Source of the DNA: Clostridiaceae bacterium Marseille-Q4149 | GTDB lineage: Bacteria; Bacillota; Clostridia; Oscillospirales; Oscillospiraceae | Direction of reading: 5' to 3' | Length of the DNA: 64,000 nt | NCBI GenBank assembly: GCA_018228685.1 | Contig: CP073691.1 | Location: forward strand, 2,418,001-2,482,000 | Shown: positions 23,984-30,793 of the stretch, piece after piece | Position numbering within the stretch: the first letter of the stretch is position 1 | How the letters are laid out: every line of letters begins with the position of its first letter | The notes under the pieces: model-generated | Databases searched by the model: none | What the model was told of the DNA's origin: nothing | What the model saw: only the letters and a program-made list of their open reading frames with translations | Program-made: the position numbers and the translations under genes

Positions 23984-25108
23984 ATGGCAGTCATTGAATA
24001 CGACGAGTATAAACAGAAGCTCCAGGCCCTGGAGCCCACTCTGGGCGAGCTGGAGAAGGCCCTGGGCATCCCCAAGGACCGCCAGGAGCTGAAGGACCTG
24101 CAGGCCGAGACGGAGCAGGACGGCTTCTGGAACAACATCGAGCACAGCCAGAAGGTGTCCCAGCAGATCAAGCGCCTGGAGCACCGCATCAAGAAGTACG
24201 ACCGGCTGGTGTCCGAGTGGGAGGACACCGTGACCCTGTGCGAAATGGCCCAGGAGGAAGACGACGCCTCCCTGCTGCCGGAGGTCACCGCCGGGTACGA
24301 CAACCTGGAAAAGGAGATCAGCGAGCGCCGTCTGGCGGCTCTGCTGTCCGGCGAATACGACGCCAACAACGCCATTCTCACCTTCCACGCCGGCGCAGGC
24401 GGCACCGAGGCCCAGGACTGGACCGAGATGCTCTACCGCATGTATACCCGCTGGGCCGAGCGCCACGGCTACACCTATCAGCTGATGGACTACGAGGCCG
24501 GTGACGAGGCGGGCATCAAGTCCGCCACCATCCTCATCGAGGGCGACAACGCCTATGGCTACCTCAAGAGCGAAAACGGCGTCCACCGGCTGGTCCGGGT
24601 GTCCCCCTTCGACGCCAACGCCCGGCGGCAGACCAGCTTCGCCGCCGTGGAGGTCATGCCCGAGCTGGATGACGACAGCGAGATCGAGATCCGCCCCGAG
24701 GACATCGAAATGCAGGCCTGCCGCTCCAGCGGTGCCGGCGGCCAGCACATCAACAAGACCTCCTCCGCCGTCCGCCTGACCCACCTGCCCACCGGCATCG
24801 TGGTGTTCTGCCAGACGGAGCGCAGCCAGTTCCAGAACCGTGACAACGCCATGAAGATGCTGCGGGCCAAGCTGGCGGAGCTGAAGATGCAGCAGCACGC
24901 CGAAAAGGTCAGCGACCTGAAGGGCGTGCAGATGAAGATCGAGTGGGGCAGCCAGATCCGTTCCTATGTGTTCATGCCCTATACCCTGGCCAAGGACACC
25001 CGCACCGGCTACGAAATGGGCAACATCCAGGCCGTCATGGACGGCGATATTGACGGGTTTATCAACGCCTACCTGACCGCCGCCGCCAACGGCGAGATCA
25101 AGAAATAA
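23984..25108 (+). CDS. prfB: Peptide chain release factor 2
   Basis: 374 aa. RF2 terminates translation at UGA and UAA. The stop-codon recognition tripeptide SPF (VSPFDANARR, about residue 206) is RF2-type, and GGQ (SGAGGQHINKTSSA, about 247) is the peptidyl-tRNA hydrolysis motif. The N-terminal coiled coil is continuous with no in-frame TGA near codon 25, so this gene lacks the autoregulatory programmed frameshift found in many bacteria. Its last 68 bp, stop included, are repeated 207 bp downstream. Confidence 0.95.
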   Translation: MAVIEYDEYKQKLQALEPTLGELEKALGIPKDRQELKDLQAETEQDGFWNNIEHSQKVSQQIKRLEHRIKKYDRLVSEWEDTVTLCEMAQEEDDASLLPEVTAGYDNLEKEISERRLAALLSGEYDANNAILTFHAGAGGTEAQDWTEMLYRMYTRWAERHGYTYQLMDYEAGDEAGIKSATILIEGDNAYGYLKSENGVHRLVRVSPFDANARRQTSFAAVEVMPELDDDSEIEIRPEDIEMQACRSSGAGGQHINKTSSAVRLTHLPTGIVVFCQTERSQFQNRDNAMKMLRAKLAELKMQQHAEKVSDLKGVQMKIEWGSQIRSYVFMPYTLAKDTRTGYEMGNIQAVMDGDIDGFINAYLTAAANGEIKK

Positions 25109-25247
25109 GGGACGCCAGCCGTCCATGACATCGCCGCTGCGCGGCGTACAAGCGTTTTGCCTGCGGCAAAACCTTGGCCGGGCGGAATTCATTTCCGACC
25201 GGCATGGTTTGATCCGGGGGCCCCGCAAAGCCCCGCTTTGCGGGGAA
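25109..25247. mobile_element. Palindrome-rich 139-bp insert behind prfB
   Basis: Lies between two copies of the prfB 3' end. It has three stems in a row: CGCCG/CGGCG, GTTTTGCC/GGCAAAAC and CCCCGCAAAG/CTTTGCGGGG. It codes for nothing I can see. The layout resembles a small REP or MITE-like unit, or the join of a tandem duplication. Confidence 0.5.
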
Positions 25248-25315
25248 ACGGCGATATTGACGGGTTTATCAACGCCTACCTGACCGCCGCCGCCAACGGC
25301 GAGATCAAGAAATAA
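25248..25315 (+). repeat. Duplicate of the last 68 bp of prfB
   Basis: Identical to 25041-25108 over 68 bp including the stop codon. The flanking bases differ. It has no start codon and is not expected to be translated on its own. Confidence 0.9.
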
Positions 25316-25334
25316 TTGCATTCGACTATGCCCC

Positions 25335-25369
25335 CCAGAGGCGGACCGCCGGTCCGCCTCTGGCTTTTT
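25335..25369 (+). terminator. Terminator of prfB
   Basis: A 13-bp perfect stem (arms 25335-25347 and 25351-25363) followed by CTTTTTG. It sits after the duplicated gene end. The rest of the gap to 25542 holds a GC-rich GGGCCGGGT/ACCCGGCCC stem and nothing else that I recognise. Confidence 0.85.
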
Positions 25370-25542
25370 GTTCCGGTGCTCTCGGGCCGGGTAGAACCCG
25401 GCCCCTACGGACGCATCCCGGAAGCCGCCCCATTCCCTGCGGCGGGGCCCATGTGCTCCGCCGAAAACTGCCGATTCCGGCAGATTTGCAGCTTTTTGCG
25501 GCAGGAACTCCGCAATTTTGTGCAGTTTATTTTGAAAACGTC

Positions 25543-25571
25543 TTGCATTTTCCCCCGGGCAATGGTATAGT
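25543..25571 (+). promoter_or_regulatory. Promoter of the small protein/P-type ATPase operon
   Basis: TTGCAT (25543-25548), 17-bp spacer, TATAGT (25566-25571). Confidence 0.75.
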
Positions 25572-25627
25572 ATCCCCAGGAGTTAAACTGCTCTAATTTA
25601 AGCCATCAAACCATAGGAGGTAACATC

Positions 25628-25885
25628 ATGAAGAAATTCGGTCTGTTCGCCGCCGGTGTGCTGTTCGGCACCGCCGGCATCAAGGTCCTGTCCAGCAAGG
25701 ACGCCAAGAAGGTCTATACCCACACCACCGCCGCCGTGCTGCGGGCCAAGGACAGCGTCATGGAGACCGTCACCGCCGTCCGGGAGAACGCGGAGGATAT
25801 CTACGCCGACGCCAAGGCCATCAACCAGCAGCGGGCCCAACAGGAGGCCGACGCCGTGATCGAGGATGCTTCCGAGGCGGAATAA
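25628..25885 (+). CDS. Small membrane-associated protein (DUF6110-like) paired with a P-type ATPase
   Basis: 85 aa: an N-terminal hydrophobic segment (FGLFAAGVLFGTAGIKVL) followed by an amphipathic, charged helix with repeated EDI/DAKAI patterns and an acidic tail. From memory it matches the DUF6110 family, found next to heavy-metal P-type ATPases in Clostridia. It starts 3 bp from the ATPase gene and shares its promoter, so it probably assists or regulates the pump. Function unproven. Confidence 0.65.
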   Translation: MKKFGLFAAGVLFGTAGIKVLSSKDAKKVYTHTTAAVLRAKDSVMETVTAVRENAEDIYADAKAINQQRAQQEADAVIEDASEAE

Positions 25886-25888
25886 GCC

Positions 25889-27994
25889 ATGAAATGCAGC
25901 ATTCTCCATGAGTCCGCCGGACGGCTGCGGGTCCGCCTGCACTGCCCCGCCATGACCCTGCGCCAGGCGGACGTTCTGGAATACTATCTGCGGGCGGTGG
26001 ACGGCGTCACGGAGGTGAAGGTCTATGACCGGACCCGGGACGCGGTGGTCTGCTTCGCCTGCGGCCGGGGGGACGTCATCGCCGCCCTGGCCGCCTTTTC
26101 CTTCCCCCGGGCGGAGGCCATGGACCTGGTGCCGGAGCACACCTCCCGGGCCCTGAACCGGGAGTTTGAGGACAAGCTCACCATGACCGTGGCCCGCCGG
26201 ATCATCTCCCGGCTGTTCCTTCCGGCGCCGGTGACCACGGCGCTGGCCGTCATCCGGTCGGTGAAGTACATCCGGGAGGGGCTTTCGGCCCTGTGGCATG
26301 GCCGCCTGTCCGTGGCCGTGCTGGACGCCACCGCCGTCACCGTGTCCATGGCCCGGGGCGATTTCGCCACCGCCGGGTCCGTGATGTTCATGCTGCGGCT
26401 GGGGGAGATCCTGGAGGAATGGACCCACAAGAAGTCCGTGGCCGATCTGGCCGGGGCCATGTCCCTGCACGTGGACCAGGTCTGGCTGCAAACCGGCGGC
26501 GCCGAGGTGCTGACCCCCATCGACGCCGTCCGGGCCGGGGACCGCATCGTCATCCGCACCGGCAGCGTGATCCCCCTGGACGGCCGGGTGTCCGATGGCG
26601 AGGCCATGGTGAACCAGTCCTCCATGACCGGCGAGTCCATGCCCGTGGCCAAGCGGCCCGGCAGCTATGTATACGCCGGGACCGTGGTGGAGGAGGGCCA
26701 GTGCGTGGTCTGCGTGGAAAAGGCCTCCGGCGGCGGGCGGTATGACCGCATCGTCCGCATGATCGAGGAGTCCGAAAAGCTGAAATCCACCGCCGAGGAC
26801 CGGGCCTCCCGGCTGGCGGACCGCCTGGTACCCTATACCCTGGGCGGCACGGCGCTGACGTACCTGCTGACCCGGAATGTCACCAAGACCCTGTCGGTGC
26901 TGATGGTGGACTTCTCCTGCGCCCTGAAGCTGGCCATTCCCATTGCGGTGCTCTCCGCCATGCGGGAGTGCAGCGGACACCATATCTCCGTCAAGGGCGG
27001 GCGGTTCATGGAGGCCGTGGCCCAGGCGGACACCATCGTTTTCGACAAGACCGGCACCCTGACCTATGCCACCCCCAGGGTGGCGGAGATCGTGCCCTTC
27101 GGCGGCCGTGACCCCCAGGAGATGCTGCGGCTGGCCGCCTGCCTGGAGGAGCACTATCCCCACTCCATGGCCAACGCTGTGGTGGAGGAGGCCCGGACCC
27201 GGGGCCTGTCCCACGAGGAGTACCACTCCCAGGTGCAGTATGTGGTGGCCCACGGCATCTCCAGCATGGTGGAGGGGGAAAAGGTCCTCATCGGCAGCGC
27301 CCACTTCGTGTTCGAGGACGAGGGCTGCCGGGTGCCGGAGGGGGAGGACGAGAAGTTCCGGACCCTCTCCCCTGCCTATTCCCACCTGTACCTGTGCATC
27401 GCCGGGGAGCTGGCCGCCGTGATCTGCATCCACGATCCCCTGCGCCGGGAGGCCCGGGACGCCGTGGCCGCCCTTCATGCCTGCGGCATCGGCAAGGTGG
27501 TGATGATGACCGGCGACAACCGCCAGACCGCCCAGGCCGTGGCCCGGGCGGTAGGCGTGGACGCCGTGTATGCCGAGGTGCTGCCGGAGGACAAGGCCGC
27601 CTTCATCCGCAGCGAGAAGGCCGCCGGGCACACCGTCATCATGGTGGGCGACGGGGTCAACGACTCCCCTGCCCTGTCCGAGGCCGACGCAGGCGTGGCC
27701 ATCTCCACCGGCGCGGCCATTGCCCGGGAGATCGCCGACATCACCATCGCCTCGGAGGATCTGTTTGAGCTGGTGACCCTGCGCCGGCTGAGTCAGGCCC
27801 TGATGGCCCGGATCCACCGGAACTACCGGTTCATCGTGGGCTTCAACCTGTCGCTGATCCTGCTGGGCGTGGCGGGCCTTCTGCCGCCCACCACCTCCGC
27901 CCTGCTGCACAACATGTCCACCCTGGGCATCAGCCTGAAAAGCATGACGGACCTGGGCCCGGAGCTGCCCTCCCCTACCCCAGCAGAGCGGTGA
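25889..27994 (+). CDS. P1B-type (heavy-metal) P-type ATPase with atypical SCALK membrane motif
   Basis: 701 aa. The N-terminal ~75 residues form an HMA-like ferredoxin fold but lack CxxC. Later come TGES (actuator), the phosphorylation site D386-KTGT, the TGDN hinge motif and GDGVND (587-592). The metal-selecting CPC of most P1B pumps is replaced by S343-C-A-L-K347, so the substrate may not be copper or zinc; manganese or iron is possible. Weakly hydrophobic segments at about 95-175 and stronger ones near 330-360 and 640-690 support a membrane pump. Its stop overlaps the convergent gpr gene by 20 bp. Confidence 0.85.
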   Translation: MKCSILHESAGRLRVRLHCPAMTLRQADVLEYYLRAVDGVTEVKVYDRTRDAVVCFACGRGDVIAALAAFSFPRAEAMDLVPEHTSRALNREFEDKLTMTVARRIISRLFLPAPVTTALAVIRSVKYIREGLSALWHGRLSVAVLDATAVTVSMARGDFATAGSVMFMLRLGEILEEWTHKKSVADLAGAMSLHVDQVWLQTGGAEVLTPIDAVRAGDRIVIRTGSVIPLDGRVSDGEAMVNQSSMTGESMPVAKRPGSYVYAGTVVEEGQCVVCVEKASGGGRYDRIVRMIEESEKLKSTAEDRASRLADRLVPYTLGGTALTYLLTRNVTKTLSVLMVDFSCALKLAIPIAVLSAMRECSGHHISVKGGRFMEAVAQADTIVFDKTGTLTYATPRVAEIVPFGGRDPQEMLRLAACLEEHYPHSMANAVVEEARTRGLSHEEYHSQVQYVVAHGISSMVEGEKVLIGSAHFVFEDEGCRVPEGEDEKFRTLSPAYSHLYLCIAGELAAVICIHDPLRREARDAVAALHACGIGKVVMMTGDNRQTAQAVARAVGVDAVYAEVLPEDKAAFIRSEKAAGHTVIMVGDGVNDSPALSEADAGVAISTGAAIAREIADITIASEDLFELVTLRRLSQALMARIHRNYRFIVGFNLSLILLGVAGLLPPTTSALLHNMSTLGISLKSMTDLGPELPSPTPAER

Positions 27995-28814
27995 CGTCCG
28001 CCGCCGTCAGGGACGGCTGCAGGGCCAGGGTGATGCCGTAACCCAGCAGCCGGCCCAGCTCCCGGATCCGCTGGTCGATGTCCCGGGGGGTCAGGAACAG
28101 CCCCGCCCGGGGGTCGGCGTCCACCACCGTGGGGATGCCCACGGCGATCACCGGCACCCCCAGGGTACCCTGATCCAGGGCGCTGCGGCGGTTGCCCACG
28201 CCGGAGCCGGGCACCAGCCCCGTGTCCGACAGCTGCACCGTGGCACACAGGCGAGCGCTGTCCCGGGCAGCCAGAGCGTCCACGGCGATCACCGCCGCCG
28301 GATGCACCCGCTCCACGGCTCCCCGCACCAGCTCCAGGGCTTCCATGCCCGTGCGGGCCAGAACGCCGGGGCACACTGCCGCCACCGGGCGGAAATCCGC
28401 GAACTGCCGGGGCATGGCCCGGATCATGTGGCGGGTCACCAACAGATTGTCCACCACCGCCGGGCCCACGGCGTCGCAGATCATGGCCCGGTTCCCCAGA
28501 CCCGCCGCCAGCACCGGTCCCTCCGGCAGCATTCCCCGCAGCTCCTGCGCCAGACACCGGACGCCCCGGTCAAAATAGTCCTCCTCCCGGCGGAAATACG
28601 GCCCCAGGTCCACGGTGACATATCGGCCCACAGGCTTCCCCAGCGCCTGGGCCCCGACGTCGCTCTCGATCCGGATGTGTGTTATGGCATAGCCTTCCCG
28701 CCGGTTCTCCTGGCTGCGGACCCCGGGAACCGCATCCTCCCGGGCCACTTTTGCAGCGGCCTGGACGGATTCCAGCGCCAGGTCCGTTCGTGTCATGCTC
28801 ATATCTATGGTCAT
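27975..28814 (-). CDS. gpr: Spore protease Gpr (germination endopeptidase)
   Basis: 279 aa, family A25 aspartic-type spore protease. It degrades small acid-soluble DNA-binding proteins during germination to free amino acids. The N-terminus (MTRTDLALES and the following basic stretch) contains the propeptide region, and the core shows VTVDLGPYF, GLGNRAMICDAVGP and VIAVDALAAR, the last being a conserved Asp block. ATG 28814 follows a GGGGGG tract; ATGs at 28802 and 28796 are alternatives. Its presence points to a spore former. No clear sigma-G promoter could be fixed by eye. Confidence 0.92.
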   Translation of the reverse strand: MTIDMSMTRTDLALESVQAAAKVAREDAVPGVRSQENRREGYAITHIRIESDVGAQALGKPVGRYVTVDLGPYFRREEDYFDRGVRCLAQELRGMLPEGPVLAAGLGNRAMICDAVGPAVVDNLLVTRHMIRAMPRQFADFRPVAAVCPGVLARTGMEALELVRGAVERVHPAAVIAVDALAARDSARLCATVQLSDTGLVPGSGVGNRRSALDQGTLGVPVIAVGIPTVVDADPRAGLFLTPRDIDQRIRELGRLLGYGITLALQPSLTAADVTALLG

Positions 28815-28910
28815 CGCCCCCCAGAAAACACCAAATATTGTGGCTATAGCCCAGTTTCCCCGGGAGAGAAGAAATTATACGAAAAACTACAGATAAATTT
28901 CAAAAAGTGC

Positions 28911-28939
28911 TTGCAATTTTCTGGCAAAGGTGATAAAAT
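28911..28939 (+). promoter_or_regulatory. Promoter of rpsT
   Basis: TTGCAA (28911-28916), 17-bp spacer, TAAAAT (28934-28939). Confidence 0.8.
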
Positions 28940-29002
28940 ACTATCCTGCCTGGGTATTTAAGTGCCCGTGCAAGAAAATTTATCGCCGGGGAGGTGTTTG
29001 GT

Positions 29003-29266
29003 TTGCCGAATATCAAGTCTGCTAAGAAGCGCGTGCTGATCGCCGAGGTTCGTAACGCTCGCAACAAGGCCAACAAGTCTGCGCTGAAGACTGCTATCAA
29101 GAAGTTCGAGGCTGCTGCCGTGGAAGGCAATCGCACCGAGGCCGAGGGCGCTTACAAGGTCGCAGTGAAGTCCATCGACAAGGCCGCTGCCAAGGGTCTG
29201 ATGCACAAGAACAATGCAGCCCACAAGAAGAGCGCTCTGACTCTGAAGCTGAATCAGATCGGTTGA
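29003..29266 (+). CDS. rpsT: Small ribosomal subunit protein bS20
   Basis: 87 aa, rich in Lys and Ala, with the family N-terminus PNIKSAKKRV and the NKSALKTAIKKF and HKNNAAHKKSAL segments that bind 16S rRNA. The start is most likely the TTG at 29003: GGAGG lies 8 bases upstream, and it gives the canonical MPNIKSAKKRV. A GTG at 28994 is inside the ribosome binding site. A rare start codon on a ribosomal protein may reflect known S20 translational autoregulation. Confidence 0.94.
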   Translation: MPNIKSAKKRVLIAEVRNARNKANKSALKTAIKKFEAAAVEGNRTEAEGAYKVAVKSIDKAAAKGLMHKNNAAHKKSALTLKLNQIG

Positions 29267-29278
29267 TGAAGCCAAACC

Positions 29279-29307
29279 AAAGGACGTCCCGAGAGGACGT
29301 CCTTTTT
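29279..29307 (+). terminator. Terminator of rpsT
   Basis: 11-bp stem (AAAGGACGTCC type) with a 4-nt loop and a T-run. It may also serve the convergent gene ending at 29311. Confidence 0.9.
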
Positions 29308-29310
29308 ATT

Positions 29311-29553
29311 TTATTCCAGCTCCTGCTCCAGGTTGTCAAACTCCGGGGCGGTGAAAAACTGCCCCAGGGTGATCCCCAGGCCGTCGCAGATGAGCTTGAT
29401 GGTCAGCAGCTTCGGATTCCGGCTTTTCCCATACAGGATGTTCTTGATGCTGGACGGCGGCAGTGCGCTGACCGTGGCCAGCCGGTTGATGGTCATGTCA
29501 TGCTCCTGGCAAAGACGAAGAATGCGGTCCCGGACCGCCTCGTTGGTTTTCAT
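29311..29553 (-). CDS. XRE-family HTH regulator (80 aa)
   Basis: 80 aa, almost entirely a Cro/C1-type helix-turn-helix: RILRLCQEHDMTINRLATVSALPPSSIKNIL, then LLTIKLICDGLGITLGQFF. It is divergent from a 54-aa gene, and the two promoters overlap around two direct repeats that may be its operators. Probably a self-regulating switch or an antitoxin-like regulator; the partner's function is unknown. Confidence 0.8.
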   Translation of the reverse strand: MKTNEAVRDRILRLCQEHDMTINRLATVSALPPSSIKNILYGKSRNPKLLTIKLICDGLGITLGQFFTAPEFDNLEQELE

Positions 29554-29574
29554 GCTGCACCTCCCGGACTTTTT

Positions 29575-29636
29575 CCTATAGCATATCCGAAAGGGCTTGC
29601 CAAAATAGGCTACGCGTGCTACTATAGGCTATGCGT
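29575..29636. promoter_or_regulatory. Overlapping divergent promoters with two direct-repeat operators
   Basis: Plus strand: TTGCCA (29597-29602), 17 bp, TACTAT (29620-29625). Minus strand: TTGGCA (29603-29598), 17 bp, TATAGG (29580-29575). The two -35 boxes nearly coincide. ATAGGCTACGCGT (29605-29617) and ATAGGCTATGCGT (29624-29636) are repeated 19 bp apart, flanking and overlapping the plus-strand -10. Confidence 0.7.
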
Positions 29637-29656
29637 AGACGATTTGGAGGTGTGAA

Positions 29657-29821
29657 ATGGCGGACTATCAGAAAATGTATGCCCTGTTGTGCGGAGCTGT
29701 GGACGATGTAATCGACCCCTTGGAGCAGATTCCCCTGGCTATCCCCTATGCAAGAGTTCTTCGCCGCGCGCTGGAGGATGCGGAGGAGCTATACATAGAA
29801 ACTGCGGACCCGGCGGAATAA
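29657..29821 (+). CDS. Small protein divergent from the XRE regulator (54 aa)
   Basis: Too short for many gene finders but convincing: GGAGG 6 bases before ATG 29657, a promoter 32 bp upstream, and 54 codons ending TAA. The product (MADYQKMYALLCGAVDDVIDPLEQ..., ending ETADPAE) is acidic and helical with no membrane segment. From memory, similar short proteins (MADYQKMYALLCGAVDD-like) are common beside XRE genes in Clostridia; function unknown. Confidence 0.65.
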   Translation: MADYQKMYALLCGAVDDVIDPLEQIPLAIPYARVLRRALEDAEELYIETADPAE

Positions 29822-29847
29822 GCCGCAAATTTTCCTTGACGCGGCGG
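29822..29847 (+). repeat. 26-bp direct repeat, copy 1
   Basis: Identical to 30547-30572. Both copies begin just after a stop codon, and both contain TTGACG. Here no -10 box follows at the right distance. Confidence 0.85.
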
Positions 29848-29848
29848 C

Positions 29849-29877
29849 TTGTGGATGATCCGGTTCTGTGATAGAAT
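29849..29877 (+). promoter_or_regulatory. Promoter of the 53-aa membrane protein
   Basis: TTGTGG (29849-29854), 17-bp spacer, TAGAAT (29872-29877). Confidence 0.55.
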
Positions 29878-29910
29878 ACAGGGCATTCCAGTGTTTTTAA
29901 GGAGGTCGTC

Positions 29911-30072
29911 ATGGGATTTACCTTTATTTTACTGCTTGCCTATCTGGCCCTGACCGGCCTTGCGGTCATCGCCTTCCGGTCCGGGCGCAAGGCCCTGGGC
30001 GGCGGGGTGCTGGCCGTTATGGCCGTCAGCATAGCCGTGCTGGGATACCTGTGGGTCACGTCTCCCATGTGA
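29911..30072 (+). CDS. Small membrane protein (53 aa)
   Basis: ATG 29911 with AAGGAGG 6 bases upstream. The 53-aa product has two hydrophobic segments (FTFILLLAYLALTGLAVIAF and GVLAVMAVSIAVLGYLWV) separated by a short basic turn, RSGRKALGG. Probably a two-pass membrane protein. It lies 12 bp before the acetyltransferase gene and is cotranscribed with it. No family recognised. Confidence 0.65.
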   Translation: MGFTFILLLAYLALTGLAVIAFRSGRKALGGGVLAVMAVSIAVLGYLWVTSPM

Positions 30073-30084
30073 CGGAGGGGAATT

Positions 30085-30546
30085 ATGGAGATCAGACAAC
30101 TTACCGATTCGGCGGAAAAACAGGCCGTAACGCGCCTGATTCTGGAGGCGCTGCCGGAGTGGTTCGGCATTCCGGAGGCCCGGGAGGAGTATATCCGGGA
30201 AAGTGCAGGCAGGATATTCTTCTGCGCCTATGACCGGAACAGACCGGTGGGTTTTCTGTATCTGAAGGAAACGGGAAACGCCACCGTGGAGCTGTACGTC
30301 ATGGGCATTCGGAAGGAGTATCACCGCCAGGGCATAGGCCGCCTGCTGTTCCGGCAGGCCAGGGACGCCGCCTCCGGGGCCGGGTACGCCTTTATGCAGG
30401 TGAAAACCGTGCAGATGGGGAAATATGAGGAGTACGACCGGACCAACCGATTTTATCTGGCCCTGGGCTTCCGGGAGTTTGAGGTGTTCCCCACCCTGTG
30501 GGACGAAGGAAACCCCTGCCAGGTGTACGTCATGTCCCTGGAATAG
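30085..30546 (+). CDS. GNAT-family N-acetyltransferase
   Basis: 153 aa with the GNAT fold: VGFLYLKE strand, VELYVMGIRKEYHRQGIGRLLF (acetyl-CoA binding R-x-x-G-x-G/A near residues 80-90) and the C-terminal NRFYLALGFREFEV. The substrate (amine, amino acid or antibiotic) cannot be told. GGAGGGG precedes the ATG. Confidence 0.85.
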   Translation: MEIRQLTDSAEKQAVTRLILEALPEWFGIPEAREEYIRESAGRIFFCAYDRNRPVGFLYLKETGNATVELYVMGIRKEYHRQGIGRLLFRQARDAASGAGYAFMQVKTVQMGKYEEYDRTNRFYLALGFREFEVFPTLWDEGNPCQVYVMSLE

Positions 30547-30572
30547 GCCGCAAATTTTCCTTGACGCGGCGG
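30547..30572 (+). repeat. 26-bp direct repeat, copy 2
   Basis: Second copy of 29822-29847. Its TTGACG forms the -35 box of the glyS promoter. The two copies bracket the small membrane protein and acetyltransferase genes. Confidence 0.85.
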
Positions 30573-30757
30573 GAAAAACATGGTATCCTCATGCTGTTAT
30601 AGGCGATGATGGGTGCGGCAGCCCGGAGCCGCGGGAGGAAATGCCCGCCGGACGCCCCGTTACCGGCGCAAGAGTGTGGATATATCCAAATTCAGGTGGA
30701 ACCACGGACGTTATTTCGTTCGCCCTGAGCTGTTATGGCTCGGGGCGGCTTTTATTT
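30561..30757 (+). promoter_or_regulatory. glyS promoter and T-box riboswitch
   Basis: TTGACG (30561-30566), 17-bp spacer, TATCCT (30584-30589). The leader contains the T-box core AGGTGGAACCACGG (30694-30707) and ends in a terminator stem, CGCCCTGAGC with GCTCGGGGCG, followed by TTTTATTTT (30721-30757). Uncharged tRNA-Gly should pair with the leader and favour antitermination. Confidence 0.9.
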
Positions 30758-30793
30758 TGCATCCAAAAACATCACATAAAGGAGATTTGACAC

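Noticed and set aside
23174..25321. 715-codon minus-strand frame across the SDR gene and prfB
   Set aside because: Shadow of two clear genes on the other strand. The repeated segment in its translation comes from the real 68-bp duplication of prfB.
25598..27910. 770-codon minus-strand frame opposite the P-type ATPase
   Set aside because: Gly/His-rich antisense frame without family features; the plus strand carries DKTGT and GDGVND.
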